Positions 16,752 through 20,114 of a stretch of DNA of 20,114 bases are shown here, in pieces. The position numbers and the translations under genes were made by a program. The stretch comes from CAIVND01 sp035532075 (GTDB lineage Bacteria > Actinomycetota > Acidimicrobiia > Acidimicrobiales > Bog-793): NCBI GenBank assembly GCA_035532075.1, contig DATKRV010000030.1, forward strand, positions 1 through 20,114, written 5' to 3'. Positions within the stretch are counted from its first letter, which is position 1. Each line of letters opens with the position of its first letter. The notes below the pieces were generated by a model, which worked only from the letters and a program-made list of their open reading frames with translations, was not told the DNA's origin and searched no databases.

Positions 16752-17060
16752 GACCCGTTGGCGGCTGAGCGCGCGAGTGCGCTCAGCCACCAGCTCGTCG
16801 CTTTCGCTCGTCGGGAAGTGGTCCAGCCGCACGTTATTGATTTGAACAAGGTCATTGTCGATCTCAAAGAGCTCCTTCGGCGCTCGATCGGCGAACAGTT
16901 CGAGCTCGTCATTTCAATGTCGCCAAATCTTCACTCCGTGAAAGCCAATCCTGGACAGATCCAACAGGTCTTCGTGACCTCATTGGTCGTCAATGCACGC
17001 GACGCAATACCCGATGGTGGTGTCGTCACCATCGATACAGAGAATGTCAGAGCAGAGCGC
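16752..17060 (+). pseudogene. Sensor histidine kinase fragment
   Basis: About 95 residues of a PAS-type or hybrid histidine kinase. ERASALSHQLVAFARREVVQ is the second helix of the dimerisation domain, DLNKVIVDLKELLRRSIGE is the linker, and NPGQIQQVFVTSLVVNARDA followed by IPDGG is the first half of the ATPase domain with its N box. The phosphoacceptor His, all sensor domains and the G boxes (DNGxG, GTGLG) are missing, and similarity stops after TIDTENVRAERG. It begins just inside the end of the SEC-C gene, so it is a relic left by a deletion or recombination. Confidence 0.75.
16763..16788. repeat. 10-bp hairpin just after the SEC-C stop codon
   Basis: GGCTGAGCGC (16763-16772) and GCGCTCAGCC (16779-16788) pair perfectly around a 6-base loop, starting 13 bases after the SEC-C stop. 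It would be a strong RNA hairpin and could help end or protect that transcript, but no T run follows. The same bases encode the AERASALSH part of the kinase relic, so the symmetry may be incidental. Confidence 0.5.
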
Positions 17061-17373
17061 GGGCTTGGACGAGTTAGGGATCGAGCTCGTTGTCATAGAC
17101 GGCATCGGGTACTCGATTGCGAGCCATAGTGAACCTAGCTACACAGCAGTCAGCCAAGCACTCTCGGAACCCGGGAAGATGGCCGAACGCACCGCCTCGA
17201 TGGTCTTGGGCCTCACCCGTCCGTCTCAAGTATCGAACGATCCTGTCACCGTAGCGATTGGAAGGACCGCGTTGATGGCACAGTCGCGCATCTGTTCGGT
17301 GCCCGAACGAGACAAAGACGACGAGAACCTACAAGTGGTGGGTGTAAGGAAGTCGAACTTCAAGGAGCCAGAG
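17061..17373. other. No recognisable gene
   Basis: A plus-strand frame stays open from 16993 to 17439 and overlaps the 3' end of the ferritin-like gene. Its middle (DELGIELVVIDGIGYSIASH and on) has no family I recognise and no start signal. It may be more of the decayed kinase locus. Confidence 0.4.
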
Positions 17374-17844
17374 TCATCGAACGTGGCTCTTGACGAAGTT
17401 GAGGATCTCAATGTGCTTGTCCGTGTCTATTTCCATTAGCTTCACCAGCAGCTGCCATAGCGTGGTGTCTTTCTGAAATTTGAGTTGCTTTTCAAGCTGC
17501 TTAAGCTGGCGAGAGTCGGACCGTTCTTGTTGCAACAGCTTTTCGGTGAGCTCGGCAAGCTCTTTCGGATGCGCTCCCCAATGGGTGAGCCGAGGTATAG
17601 CTGGTTCCTCGGGACGAAACTCGGCGTCGGTACGGACCGTGGAGGCCAGCTCCTCAAACCAACTATGGTGGCGAATTTCATCCTTTACGATCAACCCAAC
17701 GAGGTACTCGAAGACAACCGAGCCTGAATCGGCTGAGGCACTCTGATATTCCTCGAGGATCTTTTGTTCGTTGTTAGCATGCGACGTCAGATGTTCATAC
17801 AACTCTCGCTCCCACACGCTCGCCCCGATTAACTTTTCAGCCAT
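17374..17844 (-). CDS. Ferritin-like (rubrerythrin-fold) protein
   Basis: 156 residues from ATG 17844, almost wholly helical. Diiron-type positions are visible: Glu in HANNEQKILEEYQ (about 22-34), E56-x-x-H59 in KDEIRHHSW, and D-x-D-K-H-I-E near the C-terminus (IDTDKHIEIL). This matches the four-helix ferritin-like superfamily, which handles iron, oxygen or peroxide. The acidic heptad-like stretch ELTEKLLQQERSDSRQLKQL (about 101-120) extends the third helix more than in classical rubrerythrin, and there is no rubredoxin domain, so its activity is uncertain. AAAGGGG about seven bases upstream supports the start over the longer frame at 17895. It stands alone on the minus strand. Confidence 0.75.
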   Translation of the reverse strand: MAEKLIGASVWERELYEHLTSHANNEQKILEEYQSASADSGSVVFEYLVGLIVKDEIRHHSWFEELASTVRTDAEFRPEEPAIPRLTHWGAHPKELAELTEKLLQQERSDSRQLKQLEKQLKFQKDTTLWQLLVKLMEIDTDKHIEILNFVKSHVR

Positions 17845-18215
17845 GATGCGCCCCTTTCTCGGGTCCGAGACGTTGCTCGCAACGAAACCAACCAATCGTT
17901 TCGGCCAAGTGAACCAATGTCAAAGCTCAATCGAGGGGCAGGCTCAATCGCAGGCTGGGGCCGAAGGTCCTGGTGCGTGATGCAATACGCCCCGTTGCCG
18001 ACATCCCGACTCTTAACTTTCCCCACCAAGTACTCCCGCCAATCTCGTCTAGTGGAATCTGGCGCCTGGACATCTCGTCCACTTGCCATACCGCGAGATC
18101 GTCCGCATCCTTGATGGCTGGCCTGCCGCTCAGGCACTCCTCTTTGCCTACGAACCGACCGCTCTTCTCACCTGAAAACCATAACCGCCCGAGGATCGAC
18201 GACCACACCATATCT
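17845..18215. other. Region without recognisable gene
   Basis: This covers the promoter region of the ferritin-like gene and DNA leading to the second junction repeat. Frames of up to 102 codons on both strands overlap one another and resemble nothing I know. It would be the right end of the element that stops at the junction. Confidence 0.4.
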
Positions 18216-18390
18216 GACGATCCATGCCGCGGTGATGCCGCGGCACACCATGATCCGGATTGAGCATCATTGGACCCCTACGTATTCTCAGCTGTATTTC
18301 TGATCTTTTACGGTCTCCAATGAATGCCAAAAAGCGCCTGCAAAGCCCCTCTTTCTCAGTTCGAATGTGGGCGCCGCCTCCAACAGTTTT
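18216..18390 (+). repeat. Junction repeat, copy 2
   Basis: Diverged direct copy of 3339-3503 in the same orientation, carrying the same blocks in order. It differs by a small internal duplication (ATGCCGCGG appears twice, at about 18224 and 18236), one extra base before the T-arm part and scattered substitutions. An integrase relic follows about 30 bases later, compared with about 140 bases in copy 1, so the N-terminal part of this integrase has been deleted. Confidence 0.75.
18338..18382 (+). pseudogene. 3' half of tRNA-Cys(GCA), copy 2
   Basis: Anticodon loop CTGCAAA (18338-18344), T loop TTCGAAT (18360-18366), acceptor strand CGCCGCC, discriminator T and CCA (18380-18382) are all present. 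The T stem CTCAG/GTGGG has a G-G mismatch next to the loop, and there is one extra base between the anticodon and T arms compared with copy 1. No matching 5' acceptor strand lies upstream. It is a decayed att-like tRNA remnant. Confidence 0.7.
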
Positions 18391-18418
18391 CAAGGTCAAG
18401 ATGGACCGTGGCCGTTGG

Positions 18419-18511
18419 CTCGACCCACGCGGAGCAGATTCTCCCGTTGCCAAGTGGGCGAAAGAGTTCCTCTCCCTCGCTCAACGGCTCTCGCCTACCC
18501 CCGAGAAGACC
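18419..18511 (+). pseudogene. Tyrosine integrase relic, copy 2
   Basis: About 30 codons read LDPRGADSPVAKWAKEFLSL then AQRLSPTPEKT. This aligns with LDLNGEKITLAGWAEDFMSL then ARRLSPTTQQT of the integrase at 3642-4876. Similarity stops near 18511, where an IS3-type sequence begins on the other strand. Nothing of the catalytic domain remains in the window. Confidence 0.75.
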
Positions 18512-18666
18512 ACCTTATTGGTGGGCCAAACACGTCGATAGTAGAACTCTGTCTTCAAAGTTGCGAACAACGATTCGGCCATGCGGTTGTCCCAACACAC
18601 GCCGGTGCAACCCATCGAACAGATCAGCCCATTGCTCGCGGAAAAGGTGGCGATCTGTGCCGACAC
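18511..18666 (-). mobile_element. IS3-family transposase C-terminal fragment
   Basis: The minus strand reads MGCTGVCWDNRMAESLFATL then KTEFYYRRVWPTNK, the conserved C-terminal part of IS3-family OrfB, with the catalytic Glu near MAES-LFATLKTE. The Asp residues and the remainder of the gene are absent. It abuts the integrase relic at about 18511, so an IS insertion followed by deletion likely removed the rest of both. Confidence 0.85.
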
Positions 18667-18693
18667 CCCGGCCTCCCAGGGAGACGAGGTACC

Positions 18694-18737
18694 AAAAAAC
18701 TGGCGAATGAAAGAGTTGCCTCTCCCATCCGCCAGTT
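18694..18737 (-). terminator. Intrinsic terminator of the TctC-like gene
   Basis: Read on the minus strand, AACTGGCG and CGCCAGTT pair (18730-18737 with 18698-18705). An inner stem GAGAG/CTCTT forms around GCAA, and a run of six T (18694-18699) follows. It lies about 50 bases after the stop codon of the gene ending at 18788. Confidence 0.8.
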
Positions 18738-18787
18738 CAGGACTATTGCAACTATCGGATTACAAGTTCAATTTGAGTCGTGATCGA

Positions 18788-19954
18788 CTAACAGCTGCCC
18801 TGGATGAAACAGACAACGCGCGCGCCGAGTTTGAGTGCCGACTCATAGGCCTGCTTCGCTTGAACAGGGTTGTGATAGGTCGGGTTCTGTCCGAAGTTCA
18901 GCATTGACGAGCTGTAGCTCTGCTGTGCATACGCCCATTTCATCGCGGCGCGAAGTGTCTGGACCTTGTAGCCCGCAACACTGGTCTGGGTGACCGTCGG
19001 GTTGCCCGTCACGGCAAAGAGAGACAACAAGGTATTCCACTGGATCTTCTGCAGCTTGGTCTTTGGTGGGTACAGCTTCTCGGACTCTTTCAACGTCGGA
19101 ACGTTTGTGAGGTACTTCCGGCAGTTCGTACCGACCGGCGGAACGATCGACGTTGCAAGCACGACAGCCTTGCCCTGTTGCAAGACACCACAGGCGAGGC
19201 TGAGGTCGAAGATGCCCATAGGTCCATCACCACGGATAAGACCCTGGACCTCTTGACCAAGTGACGCGTACCCGGAGATGTATTTCGGATGAAGTCCAAG
19301 AACGCCCATCCACGTGCGCTGCACGGTGTTGAGCGTTCCAGTGTTCTGGGTCAGCATCTTCAGCGTGCCAGCCTTTGACGCGGCGACCACCTGACCGAAG
19401 TTCGTGTAACCCGAACTACTCGACGCGATGAGCGGTGAGGCGTTGGGGCCGTTCTGGACGAGGTAGGCCATTCTCGCCGGGTTGAAGTTGATACCGGGCA
19501 CATGCGTCAAGATGTCCTGTATGTCATTGAGTGGATTCAGCATTCCGATCGTGAGCCCATCCGGCAACGCGCGCGCAAGGGCGTCCTGGCCGGGTATGGA
19601 GTTCCCTATTGGATATGGCGAAATAACGAGGTTGACTCCGAGGTACTGCTTGAATAGCGGCTGCAGAGCTACCCCTGGGTCGTAAAACGGTCCGCCGATG
19701 GAGCCGATATCGACAAAGGTCATCGTCTTGCCCGCGTAGAACGCGAGTCCCTTGCAGATGCCCGCGTCCTTGATGCGGATGCCATTTGCCGTCCGGCACG
19801 TCTTCGAATTGCTGGCGGAGTTCGAGTGCATCGCGGCTGATACCGGCGACGCCATCAACCCAACCAAACTACAAAGCGAAACAGCTACTGCCGCTGTCCG
19901 TCGGTGATTGATTTGTCCCCACCGCGGCTGTCTGAATTTTGCCTGAAAATTCAC
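18788..19954 (-). CDS. TctC/Bug-like periplasmic solute-binding protein
   Basis: 388 residues. A signal peptide is evident (RRTAAVAVSLCSLVGLMASP then VSA, cleaved near residue 41). The mature part opens GKTMTFVDIGSIGGPFYDPG and contains PGQDALARALPDGLTIGMLN, which matches the Bug/TctC pattern in which a glycine-rich first strand is followed by NxxxRAxPDGYT. Such proteins capture carboxylates or other small solutes for tripartite tricarboxylate transporters; no TctA or TctB gene is in the window, so it may act alone or with distant partners. Cysteines near residues 53 and 67 and at the C-terminus (VVCFIQGSC) could form disulfides, which is unusual in this family. GTG 19954 follows a GGGGG four bases upstream. 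A terminator closes the unit. Confidence 0.75.
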   Translation of the reverse strand: MNFQAKFRQPRWGQINHRRTAAVAVSLCSLVGLMASPVSAAMHSNSASNSKTCRTANGIRIKDAGICKGLAFYAGKTMTFVDIGSIGGPFYDPGVALQPLFKQYLGVNLVISPYPIGNSIPGQDALARALPDGLTIGMLNPLNDIQDILTHVPGINFNPARMAYLVQNGPNASPLIASSSSGYTNFGQVVAASKAGTLKMLTQNTGTLNTVQRTWMGVLGLHPKYISGYASLGQEVQGLIRGDGPMGIFDLSLACGVLQQGKAVVLATSIVPPVGTNCRKYLTNVPTLKESEKLYPPKTKLQKIQWNTLLSLFAVTGNPTVTQTSVAGYKVQTLRAAMKWAYAQQSYSSSMLNFGQNPTYHNPVQAKQAYESALKLGARVVCFIQGSC

Positions 19955-20000
19955 GAATCCCCCATTTCAATCACTAGCCCTGATCTTTCACGAGAATGTC

Positions 20001-20019
20001 TGAGCGGGACCTCCGCTCA
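20001..20019. promoter_or_regulatory. Palindrome upstream of the TctC-like gene
   Basis: TGAGCGG (20001-20007) and CCGCTCA (20013-20019) pair perfectly around GACCT, 46 bases before the GTG at 19954 as read on the minus strand. It could be an operator or a leader hairpin. No T run follows. Confidence 0.4.
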
Positions 20020-20114
20020 TTGTCCGACCCGTCGTGGTCGGTGATCCGTTGATTTTCATTTCGCACCGGTCGTCTCGAGCTTCAGTTCGCGTGATGGGTC
20101 GTTTCTGACCCAGG

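Noticed and set aside
1..20114. CRISPR array or rRNA genes
   Set aside because: No regularly spaced short repeats and no rRNA-like blocks were seen on either strand.

Overview
The window looks like a piece of a moderately GC-rich actinobacterial chromosome, probably an accessory island. The reasons are the codon use, the family assignments (DUF6629, DUF885, an actinobacterial-style RidA, a YefM/RelE pair) and several genes that seem to be transcribed without a leader: a -10-like hexamer sits 6-7 bases before the start codon of the genes at 1394, 7512, 9127 and 11325. I cannot fix the taxon from sequence alone. A deep-branching actinobacterial lineage such as the Acidimicrobiia would fit, but that is a guess.

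Layout. (a) 206-3283: a two-domain aspartyl protease (minus strand) diverges from a class B penicillin-binding lipoprotein with an NTF2-like N-terminal domain. (b) 3339-4876: a junction made of an element-end repeat, the 3' half of a tRNA-Cys gene (anticodon loop with GCA through to CCA) and a broken tyrosine integrase. (c) 4877-11325: cargo-like genes: a SAM methyltransferase, a small antibiotic-monooxygenase-fold protein, a DUF6629 membrane protein, a YefM/RelE toxin-antitoxin operon with its TGTACA operator, a DUF885 protein and a ridA gene broken by one extra base. (d) 11569-12570: an intact XerC/D-like tyrosine recombinase followed by a perfect 13-bp inverted repeat. (e) 13355-16107: an orphan Rieske oxygenase, a lone HicB-like protein and an IS5-family insertion sequence. 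(f) 16150-17844: a SEC-C zinc-motif protein, a sensor-kinase fragment and a ferritin-like protein. (g) 18216-18666: a second, diverged copy of the junction in (b), again with the tRNA-Cys 3' half and an integrase relic, now cut by an IS3-family remnant. (h) 18788-19954: a TctC/Bug-like periplasmic binding protein with a clear terminator.

The most informative structure is the pair of junctions about 14.9 kb apart in the same orientation. Each holds the same non-tRNA lead-in, only the 3' half of tRNA-Cys, and an integrase running away from it. The simplest reading is a decayed tandem array of related integrative elements at tRNA-Cys. The segment between the junctions is then one element or island, and positions 1 to about 3400 are the right part of a neighbouring one. 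An intact tRNA-Cys is not in the window and would be expected to the left. Both integrases here are dead, so the array looks fixed, while the toxin-antitoxin pair and the second recombinase may still be active.

I found no CRISPR array, no rRNA and no complete tRNA. Several stretches (4877-5724, 7041-7511, 12571-13354, 17061-17373, 17845-18215) hold no gene I can recognise and read as decayed DNA.
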